This document shows, piece after piece, positions 1 through 8,085 of a DNA stretch of 40,364 nucleotides. The position numbers and the translations under genes were made by a program. Positions within the stretch are counted from its first letter, which is position 1. Every line of letters starts with the position of its first letter. The DNA comes from an uncultured Desulfovibrio sp. (GTDB lineage Bacteria; Desulfobacterota; Desulfovibrionia; Desulfovibrionales; Desulfovibrionaceae): positions 1-40,364 of the forward strand of contig UQJT01000021.1 of the NCBI GenBank assembly GCA_900541395.1. The letters run 5' to 3'. The notes beneath the pieces were generated by a model. The model was given only the letters and a program-made list of their open reading frames with translations. It was not told the origin of the DNA and did no database searches.

Positions 1-3000
1 GGCGTACGCGTGCGCGTCGACAACAGCTCCCTGCGCGTGCGCAGCGAGGACGGCTCGCGCCGGATACAGCTCAGCGGCATATCCGGTCGGGCCCGCCTGC
101 CCGGCCTGTTCCGGGGCAGTGTGGACCTCGCCGTGCGCAAAAGCGCGTTGCGTCTGGCTCCCGCTCCCGAAATCACGCTCGACAACTTCACGCTCGGGGC
201 TCATTCCCTGCGGGAAGACGAGCACGGCGAACTGCTCGGCTCGCTGACCGCGGCCGCCGAAGTGCAGATGGGCGCGCTGGACGCCGCGCTCGGTCGCCCC
301 GTCAAGCCCGCCTACCGTTACTTTCCATTGCCCGCCCCCGCCCGGCTGAAGATCGGAGCGGACCTGGCCGTGGCGCCCGAGGAACGACGCGCCCGACTGA
401 CGGGACAGGCGACGCTTGACGCGGTTCTGCCCATGAACGGGCACGATACCCCGCTGCGGGTCACCCTGCCCTACCGCCTGGAGTCGCCCGACCGGGTGCG
501 GGTGGAAGGCATGAGTCTCGACATCGACGGCGACCGCGCCGTGCTGACCGGTGAAATCACCGGACTGCGCGAGAGAGAGCCCGTCTTTGTCGGTCAGGCC
601 GACGTGGCCCGCTTCAGCCTGAGCCGCTGGTTCGGTTTCGGGCACAAAATGACGGCCGGTCTTCAGCACGCCCTCAACGATATTTCCGGCAATCTGGATT
701 TCGTGTTGACCCCGCGGGGCGTGCGCGTACCGCGCCTGGAAGCGCGTCTGCAAAACGTGAACGCCGTTCTGACGGGCAGCGGGGCGTGCGAAAACTTCCG
801 CGAGCCCGACATCGTCATCGACGGGCACGTCGCCGACGTGGATCTCAATCCCATTTTTCCCGAACTGAACGGCGTCAAGCCGGACAAACCCGCGTTGCCG
901 CCTCCGGCCGTGCCGCTGGAAGAGGACGGTCAACCGTCCAAGGTGGGGTATGACATTCACCTGACGGCGGACAAAGCGTCCGTGTGGAAGCTGGAGGCGG
1001 GCCGGGTGGATTGCCGCATCACCCCCGTGCCCCTCACCGCCGCGGACAAGGCGCGCGAGGCCGAGTTGCGTGAAGCGGCGCTTCAGGCCGGGGAAAAGCC
1101 CCCCGCTCCCTGGAAGAGCGCGGGGCATGGCGCGCTGCTGACTGTGAACGTGGGCGATGTATACGGCGGCAAAGGCGAGGCCGTGGTCCGCCTGGACGAC
1201 GTCTACCGCGTGCAGGCCACCCTGAACGGCGTCTCGGCCCAGGCCCCGGTGACCCGCATGGCGGGCTACGCGGCCTTGGGCGGCACGCTCAAAGCCAAGG
1301 CCGACCTCAGCTTTTCCGGCTCCTCGGCGGCGGCCATGATGGCCAACCTGGCGGGCACGGTGGACGCCACTCTGACCAAAGGTTTTATCGGCTCCAAGTC
1401 CGGCGCCCGTATGCCCTATCGGACTTTGACCGTGAAGGCCGACGCCAAGGCCGCGCCTGTCGGTCCCCCTCCGGAAGGCGATCTGCCCGCGACCATGCCT
1501 TTCAGCGGAACCTGGCAGGCGTCGTTGGATACAAACGACTGGACCGTAAGCGGCAATTCCCGCGCCGCCATGACGTTCAGCCTTCGCAACGGCCTGCCTC
1601 TGTCCATGACGCCGCAAAGCGCCTCCCTGCGTTTGCGCCTGGACAAGACCGGGATAGGCAACGGCGGATGGCCCGAAGATGTGGTTCTGGACCTCAAGGG
1701 ACGCTTGTCCTTCGATTTCAACGCGGGCACCCTGGCCTTGGCCGACCTGTCCGGCGGCCGGGCGGGTCTGGCCCTGGGCGGCTCGCTCCGAGTTTCCGAC
1801 CTGTTCGGCACGCCGGTCACGGAAGGACGCATGTCCGTCGCTTCCGGCGCGCTGCGCGTCGCCGCGGCGGCCTTCGGTCTGTCGCTCCCGGCCACCCTCG
1901 ACCCCGCCGCCTTCGGCACATTGAATGCGGAAGCCGACGTACGATACAGCGGCCATACCCTGACCCTGAAAAACATGAGCGGCGCGCTGGACAAAACCAG
2001 CCTGACCGGAAGCATGACCGGAGTCTTCGGGCAACGCCCCTTCTGGACCGTCAATATGCGCCTGGGCCGGGTGGACGGGGACGCGTACTGGCCCGCGCCC
2101 TCCAAAGGCCCCGCCACTCCCGTGCAGACGGAGTTTCTGCTGGGATACGACGCCGACATCCGCCTGAACGTGGAGCAATTCACCCTGTTCGCCACGCCGA
2201 CGGTCAACCTCAGTCTGCCTCTGACCCTCAAACAAGGAATTCTGAATTCAGGCGTGTTCACCGGCAGCTTTCCCGGCGGAGGCGCCCTGAACGGCACCCT
2301 GCACGGCGAAACCAAGGCCGGAAAACGGGACTCGGCCGGACGGCCGCAGGATTCCGGTCAACTGGGGTTGCGCCTCCAGTTGCGGCTGAACAACGTGGCC
2401 ATGCTGCCCCTGACCCGGGCGCGCGGCCAGGAGACGCTGCTGGCGGGGACCGGCACGGGCCAGTGTGACGTGCAGGCCACCCTGCGCACCTGGAACGACA
2501 TCCCGGGCAAACTGGACGGCAACTGGTCCATCGCGGTGCGCGACGGCTACCTGATGAGCGCACGGGCCGCCGCCGAAGCCGCCGAACAAGCCCGAGGCGG
2601 GGACGGTTCCCCGTCGGGATTCGGCATGGAAAGCGGGCGACCCGACCCGACCACGGCGAACAAAACGCCGTTTCAGATTCTGTCCGCCTCGGGCTCGCTG
2701 CTGGGGGGAGTCATCCACAGCAACAACTTCCGCATGGAGGGCGTCATGCTGTCCGTCAAGGGCGGAGGCTCCATCAACCTCAACACCATGACCATAGCCG
2801 CCAAAGCCACGGCCACCCTGATGGGGGTGCCGGAAATGCCGGTGGAAATCTCCGGCAGCCTCAGCGATCCTCAGACGTCCTACAAGCTCATGGGGGCGTT
2901 GGCGGGCACCATAGGCAATATCGGCGGCACGGTGGTGGATATTGTGGGCGGAGTGCTCACCGCCCCCTTCCGCCTGTTCATGGGCAAAAAAAGTATTCAG

Positions 3001-3003
3001 TGA
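1..3003 (+). CDS. AsmA-like envelope protein, 3' part (partial at window start)
   Basis: The frame is open from base 1 and gives 1000 residues before TGA at 3001-3003, so the true start lies upstream. The protein is a long run of beta-strand-rich, Ala/Gly/Leu-rich segments with alternating polar and non-polar residues. The end resembles the AsmA C-terminal domain: a G-G-x-I-x-L segment, then VEISGSLSDPQTSYKL, then a Gly-rich hydrophobic tail ending in MGKKSIQ. Members of this family are large inner-membrane-anchored periplasmic proteins, some linked to lipid transport between membranes. No membrane anchor is visible because the N-terminus is missing. A GC-rich inverted repeat follows at once (3008-3029) but has no T-run. 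The family call is fairly secure; the specific role is not known. Confidence 0.8.
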   Translation, partial: GVRVRVDNSSLRVRSEDGSRRIQLSGISGRARLPGLFRGSVDLAVRKSALRLAPAPEITLDNFTLGAHSLREDEHGELLGSLTAAAEVQMGALDAALGRPVKPAYRYFPLPAPARLKIGADLAVAPEERRARLTGQATLDAVLPMNGHDTPLRVTLPYRLESPDRVRVEGMSLDIDGDRAVLTGEITGLREREPVFVGQADVARFSLSRWFGFGHKMTAGLQHALNDISGNLDFVLTPRGVRVPRLEARLQNVNAVLTGSGACENFREPDIVIDGHVADVDLNPIFPELNGVKPDKPALPPPAVPLEEDGQPSKVGYDIHLTADKASVWKLEAGRVDCRITPVPLTAADKAREAELREAALQAGEKPPAPWKSAGHGALLTVNVGDVYGGKGEAVVRLDDVYRVQATLNGVSAQAPVTRMAGYAALGGTLKAKADLSFSGSSAAAMMANLAGTVDATLTKGFIGSKSGARMPYRTLTVKADAKAAPVGPPPEGDLPATMPFSGTWQASLDTNDWTVSGNSRAAMTFSLRNGLPLSMTPQSASLRLRLDKTGIGNGGWPEDVVLDLKGRLSFDFNAGTLALADLSGGRAGLALGGSLRVSDLFGTPVTEGRMSVASGALRVAAAAFGLSLPATLDPAAFGTLNAEADVRYSGHTLTLKNMSGALDKTSLTGSMTGVFGQRPFWTVNMRLGRVDGDAYWPAPSKGPATPVQTEFLLGYDADIRLNVEQFTLFATPTVNLSLPLTLKQGILNSGVFTGSFPGGGALNGTLHGETKAGKRDSAGRPQDSGQLGLRLQLRLNNVAMLPLTRARGQETLLAGTGTGQCDVQATLRTWNDIPGKLDGNWSIAVRDGYLMSARAAAEAAEQARGGDGSPSGFGMESGRPDPTTANKTPFQILSASGSLLGGVIHSNNFRMEGVMLSVKGGGSINLNTMTIAAKATATLMGVPEMPVEISGSLSDPQTSYKLMGALAGTIGNIGGTVVDIVGGVLTAPFRLFMGKKSIQ

Positions 3004-3007
3004 CAAC

Positions 3008-3029
3008 GCCGCCCGGTTTGGCGGGCGGC
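3008..3029 (+). terminator. GC-rich hairpin after the AsmA-like gene
   Basis: Perfect 8-bp stem GCCGCCCG/CGGGCGGC with a 6-nt loop, 4 nt after the stop codon. No T-tract follows, so it may only be a 3'-end stabilising stem rather than an intrinsic terminator. Confidence 0.35.
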
Positions 3030-3143
3030 CCCGCAGGAACCCGTGCCCGTTGCCGGGCGACGCGAGGCTTACGGGCAATCAAGAGCAACGATAGGGAGCA
3101 AGGTCGCGCGAAGCGGGGCCTTATCCAGGCTGTCGCCATCCCT

Positions 3144-3161
3144 GGAGCATTTTGCTTTTGA
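3144..3161 (+). repeat. Head fragment of the dispersed repeat at the left edge of the AT-rich island
   Basis: GGAGCATTTTGCTTTTGA matches the first 18 bases of the dispersed repeat at 13292-13438 except for the second base. Directly after it the match stops and base composition falls sharply. The missing remainder of the repeat is what is found at 8990-9083. Confidence 0.5.
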
Positions 3162-3303
3162 GGTTACCCAACCAGCTCCAAAGAAGTCCAAACATACCTA
3201 TTTATCATGTTGTTTCAGCACTTCATATCATTCACAAAAATCCCCTAGAATCCATAAAAACCGTTGGTAGTCTTTTGGTCGGTCTGAGCTGTCAATGATG
3301 GCC

Positions 3304-3343
3304 TTTCCCAAGGCCGGACAGTATAACCTCCGGCCTTGGGAAA
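3304..3343. other. Perfect 14-bp inverted repeat
   Basis: TTTCCCAAGGCCGG (3304-3317) and its exact reverse complement (3330-3343) flank a 12-nt loop. It is symmetrical and lacks an adjacent T-run on the plus strand. It could be a terminator relic, the end of a small RNA, or a recombination or protein-binding site. Confidence 0.5.
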
Positions 3344-3471
3344 CTGAGAGGGATATTCCCTCCTGCTACCGGCATTCTCCTTGTAATTCCTTGTAGCAGA
3401 AGTTTTTTTTCAGGAACACGAGGCGCGGGAGAAGCGTCATGAGTATGGAGATATTATAATAAAGAAAGCCC

Positions 3472-3514
3472 TGGCCCTGTCGCAAGATTCAATTCCGAAC
3501 AGGGCCACTTTTTT
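3472..3514 (+). terminator. Candidate rho-independent terminator of an unidentified transcript
   Basis: TGGCCCTGT (3472-3480) pairs perfectly with ACAGGGCCA (3499-3507) across an 18-nt loop and is followed by TTTTTT (3509-3514). No gene lies just upstream, so it may end a small RNA or be left over from a lost gene. Confidence 0.4.
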
Positions 3515-3685
3515 AGCCTGCACAATACAATCTCGATAAACTCAAAAATCTGTCAAGGAAAAAATATGGGGGCTATTTGTTCTGGCTGGACAATATCAGA
3601 CATTGTTGGAGCACACTTTTATCCCTTACCGACAGCATAGCAAAAAGCTGTGATACACTTTGAAAATTCACTATGGGGGTTTCGT

Positions 3686-3918
3686 ATGTTCAATATGGAA
3701 AATGAATTTATTTTGCGTCTCCAGTAAGTACTGAACATTATCCCCATCAGCAAGAGCGTATGAGGGAAGGGATGCAAGGAAGGACGTTACCCAAACCCAT
3801 CAGACTTGGGCCGCGTACAACCGTATGGAGAGCATCAGATATTACCGCGCTTATGCGGAAACTTTGCCAGCAATCTGCACAGGAGAAAAACGGAAAAGAG
3901 CAGAAATACGATGCATAA
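3686..3918 (+). pseudogene. Broken AlpA-family (phage/island-type) HTH regulator
   Basis: Reading from ATG 3686 gives MFNMENEFILRLQ, then an in-frame TAA (3725-3727), then VLNIIPISKSV and a TGA. One frame over, from 3760, the sequence continues as a 52-residue piece containing LPKPIRLGPRTTVWRASDI and ends at TAA 3916-3918. Together they reproduce the AlpA order: the ISKS helix-turn-helix start, then PKPIRLG and the W-R-x-S-D-I end. A G-rich ribosome-binding site (GGGGG) precedes the ATG. One nonsense codon and one frameshift therefore separate it from an intact AlpA gene of about 76 codons. AlpA-type proteins regulate excision of integrated elements, so this is probably a relic of the element that brought in the island. 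No integrase is visible nearby. Read-through or frameshifting expression is possible but unlikely. Confidence 0.65.
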
Positions 3919-4149
3919 CCCATCTGCCCCATTCCCAGAAGACGGCGCGCCCAAGGCATGAACCTTGACCGCGCCGCTTTTGTTATAGCTCCTACGCCAT
4001 TCCACCCCGCTTACAGCCAGTTTGATAGGTTACAGCCTAAAACAGTATCCGCTATGACCTGCTTTCACAACCTACTTCGCTGAAATCAATCACACTATCG
4101 CAAAACGTATCCCCTTTTACCCCTCCGTTCAATTTTTGGTATTTCGTTA
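3919..4149. other. Intergenic stretch, no supported gene
   Basis: A 41-codon frame beginning at the ATG at 3958 exists, but it lacks a convincing ribosome-binding site or family resemblance. I treat the stretch as non-coding spacer ahead of the metal-resistance promoter. Confidence 0.4.
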
Positions 4150-4178
4150 TTGACAACCTATACCCCTATAGGTTTAAT
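4150..4178 (+). promoter_or_regulatory. Sigma-70 promoter of the metal ATPase operon
   Basis: A perfect -35 TTGACA (4150-4155) is separated by exactly 17 nt from a -10 TTTAAT (4173-4178, five of six consensus bases). The spacer holds an inverted repeat and the region just downstream holds a perfect palindrome, so repressor binding here would block RNA polymerase. Confidence 0.8.
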
Positions 4179-4194
4179 ATACCCATATGGGTAT
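4157..4194. promoter_or_regulatory. Tandem CsoR-type operators
   Basis: Two inverted repeats are seen: CCTATACCCCTATAGG (4157-4172), inside the promoter spacer, and ATACCCATATGGGTAT (4179-4194), a perfect 16-bp palindrome just after the -10. Both resemble the TATACCC...GGGTAT arrangement known for CsoR operators. The CsoR-like repressor encoded at the end of this operon (6382-6663) is the obvious partner, giving autoregulated, metal-induced expression. Confidence 0.7.
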
Positions 4195-4220
4195 TTGATA
4201 TAATCAAGGAGAAATCGGGC

Positions 4221-6125
4221 ATGGGTATTATTCACAGGCTGGAAACACTGCTGGAGTGGGGCGGTATGCGACGGGACATCACATTTCTCGGCATTTCCGG
4301 CATCTCTTTAGTCGTCAGCTTTTTTGATCTGCATCCCTTCCCTTTTGACTCCGCATGGATAGCCATTATTCTTTGCGGCCTGCCCATCATCCTGGAGGCT
4401 GTTATCGGCCTAGTGACAGCTTTTGACATTAAGGCCGATGTACTGGTGTCGCTGGCACTTATCGCCTCAGTCATTATCGGGGAGAACTTCGCCGCCGGAG
4501 AGGTGGCCTTCATCATGCAGCTTGGCGCATTGCTAGAAGACCTCACAGTAGCCAAAGCACGGGCCGGCATTGAAAAATTGGTGCGCCTCACTCCACAGAC
4601 GGCCCGTGTGGTGCAGGGACCGGGCGAAAGCATTATTCCTGCGGAGCAGGTGGCCGTGGGCGACATGCTTCGCGTCCTGCCGGGTGAAACAGTGCCTGTG
4701 GACGGCATTATTCGTGATGGACAGACCTCCGTCAATCAGGCCGTCATGACTGGTGAATCCCTGCCTGTGGACAAAACCGTGGGCGATGAGGTTGTCTCAG
4801 GCACGGTCAACCAGTTCGGGGCCTTCCTCATGGAAGCTACTCGTGTGGGCGAGGACAGTTCCATCCAGCGAATGGTGCGCCTCATTCGTTCGGCGGACGC
4901 CGGAAAAGCGAAAATTGTGCGCTTGGCCGACCGTTGGGCTACTTGGATTGTGGTCATCGCTTTGGTTTCTGCCGCCTTGACATGGTTTGTGACTAATGAA
5001 GTCATACGCGCCGTCACCATCCTTGTGGTTTTCTGCCCCTGTGCCTTAGTGCTCGCCACACCTACGGCCATCATGGCCGCCATCGGCAATGCCACGCGAC
5101 ATGGCTTTCTTATACGTGAAGGCGACGCGTTGGAACGACTGTCGCAGGTAGGCCGTTGCGCCTTCGACAAAACAGGTACCTTGACCCTAGGTACAGCGCA
5201 TGTGGTGGCTGTAAAAACTCTCGCGGACGACCTTGCGGACGACGAACTGTACCGCCTTGTCGCCGGAGCCGAGCTGCTTTCGGAACATCCGCTTGGCAAG
5301 GCTGTCGTCATGTCGTTTAGGAAAACCAGGAACGCTGTACCGGAAAAAATTGAGGAGTTCCATATGATTCCGGGCAGAGGCGTCACGGCACGCGTGGACG
5401 GGCATATGGTCGTGGCTGGAAACCTGAAGTTATTACAGGAGCAGGAGCTTCCAGATGTGGAGATTCTGACGGATGTCGCTGGGCCATATCTTAAGGACGG
5501 CTGCACCGTCATTCATTGCGCCGTAGATGGTAAACCTGCCGGGTGCATCGCCCTTGCGGACACGCTACGGGAAGATAGCCCAAGCATGGTCGAACACTTA
5601 CGTCGTCTGCAAGTGGCGACTGTGTTGCTCAGTGGCGACCACGAAAACGCCGCCCACCAGATTGCCAAACAGGCAGGGATTGATGCCGTGCGTGCCAACT
5701 GCCTGCCCGAAGACAAACTCGGCTATATTGAGGCAAGTCAGAAAGATGGCATCAAGGTATGCATGATCGGCGACGGCATCAACGACGCTCCCGCATTGAA
5801 AAAGGCCCATGTGAGCATCGCTATGGGCGGCGTAGGCAGCGACATCGCCGTAGACGCCGCCGACATTGCCCTTGTGCATGACGAAATTCGTGAGATTCCC
5901 CATCTTGTCGCTCTGGCGCGGCGCACCATGCTGACCATCAAATGCAACCTAGCGTTTTCTATGGGATTAAATTTTATCGCCATTATTCTTGCTATGACCG
6001 GGGTGCTCAATCCTGTAATCGGCGCGCTGGTGCACAATGCCGGGTCGATTGTTGTCATCATTAACTCTGCGCTACTACTTCACTGGCACAAGCAAGGTAC
6101 AACCGTAAAAATGCAGTCCATTTAG
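4221..6125 (+). CDS. Heavy-metal P1B-type ATPase, probably Cu(I) export, without N-terminal metal-binding domain
   Basis: A 634-residue integral membrane pump that uses ATP to move a soft metal ion across the inner membrane. Visible motifs are TGES (actuator domain), the transmembrane CPC at Cys272-Pro-Cys274, the phosphorylated DKTGT (Asp316), SEHPLG (nucleotide domain) and GDGINDAP (Asp518). It starts almost directly with membrane segments, so the cytoplasmic HMA domains common in copper and zinc pumps are absent. The last helices carry LVHNAGSIVVIINS. This differs from the MxxSS motif usual for copper pumps and from the Asp motif usual for zinc/cadmium pumps, so the ion cannot be set from the pump alone. 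AAGGAG at 4206-4211 supports the start. The CsoR-type repressor in the operon, with a Cys-His-Cys copper ligand set, favours copper. Base composition is lower in GC than the flanking chromosome. Confidence 0.88.
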   Translation: MGIIHRLETLLEWGGMRRDITFLGISGISLVVSFFDLHPFPFDSAWIAIILCGLPIILEAVIGLVTAFDIKADVLVSLALIASVIIGENFAAGEVAFIMQLGALLEDLTVAKARAGIEKLVRLTPQTARVVQGPGESIIPAEQVAVGDMLRVLPGETVPVDGIIRDGQTSVNQAVMTGESLPVDKTVGDEVVSGTVNQFGAFLMEATRVGEDSSIQRMVRLIRSADAGKAKIVRLADRWATWIVVIALVSAALTWFVTNEVIRAVTILVVFCPCALVLATPTAIMAAIGNATRHGFLIREGDALERLSQVGRCAFDKTGTLTLGTAHVVAVKTLADDLADDELYRLVAGAELLSEHPLGKAVVMSFRKTRNAVPEKIEEFHMIPGRGVTARVDGHMVVAGNLKLLQEQELPDVEILTDVAGPYLKDGCTVIHCAVDGKPAGCIALADTLREDSPSMVEHLRRLQVATVLLSGDHENAAHQIAKQAGIDAVRANCLPEDKLGYIEASQKDGIKVCMIGDGINDAPALKKAHVSIAMGGVGSDIAVDAADIALVHDEIREIPHLVALARRTMLTIKCNLAFSMGLNFIAIILAMTGVLNPVIGALVHNAGSIVVIINSALLLHWHKQGTTVKMQSI

Positions 6126-6150
6126 AATAATCGACATATGGAGGTTTGTC

Positions 6151-6348
6151 ATGGAAGTTAAATCTATTTTGGCTATCTTGGGATGCATTATCGTCGTATT
6201 CACTTTCTGGCGCTTTACCAAATGGATAAAGTCGCCGAGGATCACTGACGATAACATTTTCAAAAAGAAGTGGTGCTCTGCGACAGCCCCTCTATTTTCC
6301 GGCAAGGGGCTCCCCCCTTACGGATTATTTGCACTCACGCACAATTAG
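6151..6348 (+). CDS. Small single-span membrane protein in the metal operon
   Basis: A 65-residue protein starting 25 nt after the ATPase stop, with a strong ribosome-binding site (GGAGG, 6140-6144). Residues 5-22 form one hydrophobic helix, followed by a basic stretch (WRFTKWIKS). The second half, after about residue 40, looks much less like a folded protein and contains sequence able to form a hairpin (AGCCCCT/AGGGGCT). The original gene may therefore have ended earlier or suffered a frameshift. It lies between the pump and its repressor, so a role with the pump is plausible but not shown. No family recognised. Confidence 0.6.
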   Translation: MEVKSILAILGCIIVVFTFWRFTKWIKSPRITDDNIFKKKWCSATAPLFSGKGLPPYGLFALTHN

Positions 6349-6381
6349 CGATAGAAAGTAAAAAACACCAGAGAGGAAGCT

Positions 6382-6663
6382 ATGCGCCAATGTACGAATG
6401 CCAATGCCGCCAAATTGCACGCGCGCCTGAAAAAAATCGTTGGTCAGGTGCAGGCTGTGGATCGCATGATTGACGAGGATATCCCCTGCGAGGATGTGCT
6501 CTCACAAATTAACGCATGTAAGTCAGCCTTGCACCGCGTGGGGCAAATGGTGCTGGAAGGGCATATTCAGCATTGCGTGCGCGATGGCATCCAACACGGA
6601 GACGCCGACATCACCATTAAGAAATTTACGAAGGCAGTTGAACGCTTCGCCAACATGAAATAA
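6382..6663 (+). CDS. csoR: CsoR/RcnR-family metal-sensing repressor, copper-type ligands
   Basis: A 93-residue all-helical repressor. The sensing residues fall at Cys36, His61 and Cys65, the same numbering and residues as the Cu(I) site of CsoR. RcnR and FrmR relatives use other residues at the last position. By family, the apo-protein binds its operator as a tetramer and Cu(I) releases it. It is the third gene of the operon, 33 nt after the small membrane protein, with a purine-rich AGAGGAAG site upstream. Its likely targets are the two palindromes at 4157-4194. His64 is also present next to Cys65, so a nickel or cobalt response is not fully excluded. Confidence 0.85.
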   Translation: MRQCTNANAAKLHARLKKIVGQVQAVDRMIDEDIPCEDVLSQINACKSALHRVGQMVLEGHIQHCVRDGIQHGDADITIKKFTKAVERFANMK

Positions 6664-7141
6664 TGTGATGTCAGCGAAAAAACACAATGCATGTTCCGAT
6701 ACAAAACTTCAGGGAAATATGCCGCCATATAATGTGATTATATATATTGTTCATTTCCTTACGCAAAAAAATCTTTGTGGAACAATATTACTTTACTGAA
6801 ATTCCTGAACCGGTAAAACGTCATAAGACTATCAGCCTTCGCTGATGTCTTCCTTCCGTATGCTCAACAAATTTCGTATATTCTGCCCACATATTATGCT
6901 CGCACCAGTCGGCATTTTTCCCGAACATAGACTTGTGCCTGGAGTTTCCCGGCAATAGTATAGATGCCCGCAAGTTCATCCTCGTTTTGACCAACTTCTT
7001 GACTTGTGTAGCAGCTTCTGTTGCCGCTCCATCCTGCTTACAGTTGCACACAACCGTAAGCGTTTTCCTAGTTCGCATTTTCTGCATCACTATCCCCATC
7101 ATTTCAAATGACCACTTCGCTGAAACCATACAGGATGGTAG
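6664..7141. other. AT-rich stretch without a supported gene
   Basis: Open frames occur on both strands, including a minus-strand one running 7342 to 6821. None has a good start signal or a protein I recognise. A weak ATATAAT/ATTATAT inverted repeat near 6727-6743 and the hairpin at 7131-7165 are the only structures noted. Confidence 0.4.
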
Positions 7142-7165
7142 TTGTGTATTACAACTGCCATCCTG
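7131..7165. repeat. Near-perfect 15-bp inverted repeat
   Basis: CAGGATGGTAGTTGT (7131-7145) and ACAACTGCCATCCTG (7151-7165) pair along all 15 positions with one G-T wobble around the 5-nt loop GTATT. No T-run follows on either strand. It lies in the decayed island, so it could be a mobile-element end or a structured transcript rather than a terminator. Confidence 0.6.
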
Positions 7166-7207
7166 CCACGAAGACCCCATATCGTGCAGCGGCGAAATTG
7201 TAGGAAT

Positions 7208-7573
7208 GTGAAGATTTCGCCTATAGTGCGGCAAAACTCTCGGAAAGGAGAAAAAGCCACAAAAAAAAGCGGGACAATACAAACCGGAACAAATCAGGCA
7301 AGCCCAAAAGCTGCTCCACGAGCTGCCGGTCAAGAACGACAAAAAACACGAGAGGAAGCGGCGGGAATACTGGAGAAGGATTTTCGCAAAGCCTTCAAAA
7401 AAGGCTACACCCCCAAGAAACTCAGTATGATGCTGAAAAATGCTGACATCATCATTCCCGCGTACCTCACGGAAAAATTTCTGAAAAAGGAAGACGAAGC
7501 CTCACCGCCTCAGAAAGAAATGACAAAGGCAGCGCCCGAAAACAATGCCCCCCTCCTCCACTCGCCCCTCTGA
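7208..7573 (+). CDS. Basic hypothetical protein, possibly from a mobilisable element
   Basis: The frame is open from 7142, but GTG codons at 7208 and 7226 are more reasonable starts than the ATG inside the hairpin at 7131-7165. The exact start is unresolved. A good AAAGGAG lies near 7243 but has no start codon at the right distance in this frame. The protein is rich in Lys, Ala and Thr. It has a central helical segment with KDFRKAFKKGYTPKKLSMML and ends with a Pro/Ala-rich tail. The short 'KGY-x-x-K-x-L-x-x-x-L' pattern followed by a stretch like IIIPAYL recalls small accessory proteins next to relaxase genes, but this is only an impression and no relaxase is present. Function unknown. Confidence 0.4.
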   Translation: MKISPIVRQNSRKGEKATKKSGTIQTGTNQASPKAAPRAAGQERQKTREEAAGILEKDFRKAFKKGYTPKKLSMMLKNADIIIPAYLTEKFLKKEDEASPPQKEMTKAAPENNAPLLHSPL

Positions 7574-7890
7574 CACCCGTCAGGAAGTATTGTAGGTGAA
7601 ATGCTATCATGTATTACAGTAACGACAAAAGTATAAAAATACGACACGCTTGGATAAATTAAAAAAACAAAAACATTGCCATATGCTGAGGATGCATAAC
7701 AGATGAATAAAATTTTCTGAGTTTTCTGCACAGGTTCATGAATATGCTTTGCAAGGCAAAAAACGGGCGAATCAGGTATACCTTTTGTTGCCGGTAATGG
7801 GTAAAAAAATAAAGGCTATCTTTAGGTTACCTGAAAAAAGAGTATGGAGATAGCGGCGGAATGCGGGCAATAAATTTGTGAGGTTAGTGT
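7574..7890. other. AT-rich intergenic stretch
   Basis: No gene or clear terminator is seen. It probably contains the old promoter of the hydrolase fragment that follows, but no convincing -35/-10 pair stands out. Confidence 0.4.
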
Positions 7891-8085
7891 ATGCCCAAAT
7901 CCATACCTGTCACTTTTCCAGTTTTGATGCTGTCAGCAGTATTGGTAATTGAATGCCTTTGGGCACGAGAGGCTGCATCTAAGTCCGCTTCAGAAGCGCT
8001 TGTATACTCTGAATATGAATTTGATGTGCAGGAACTCTTTGCCCGGCGAAACGGAAACAACATCTATGGAGTGCTGTATCTACCT
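7891..8085 (+). pseudogene. 5' fragment of an exported alpha/beta hydrolase gene
   Basis: An ATG with AGGTTAGTG upstream begins a signal-peptide-like N-terminus (MPKSIPVTFPVLMLSAVLVI). It is followed by a mature start with RRNGNNIYGVLYLP, typical of the first strands of alpha/beta hydrolases of the dienelactone hydrolase/acyl-peptidase type. The resemblance then ends abruptly, before the nucleophile or any other catalytic residue. The sequence instead becomes the middle of an AraC-type regulator in another frame. The literal frame runs on to a stop at 8143-8145 but is meaningless after the junction. The gene has therefore lost its 3' part, probably by deletion. Confidence 0.5.

Larger units (their letters stand above)
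3162..3685. other. Non-coding, AT-richer stretch with strong inverted repeats
   Basis: I see no supportable gene here. A perfect 14-bp stem lies at 3304-3317/3330-3343 (loop 12 nt), followed by a small GAGGGA/TCCCTC stem at 3347-3361 and a run of eight T's near 3405. A second hairpin with a T-run lies at 3472-3514. The composition differs from the GC-rich gene to the left, which suggests transferred DNA. Confidence 0.5.

Noticed and set aside
3043..3270. 75-codon open frame just after the AsmA-like gene
   Set aside because: No ribosome-binding site, no recognisable product, and it crosses the composition change and the repeat fragment.
6821..7342. 173-codon minus-strand frame in the island
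   Set aside because: It includes the 15-bp hairpin, has no start signal, and the product resembles nothing I know. The C-terminal 90 residues look slightly more protein-like, but not enough to call.
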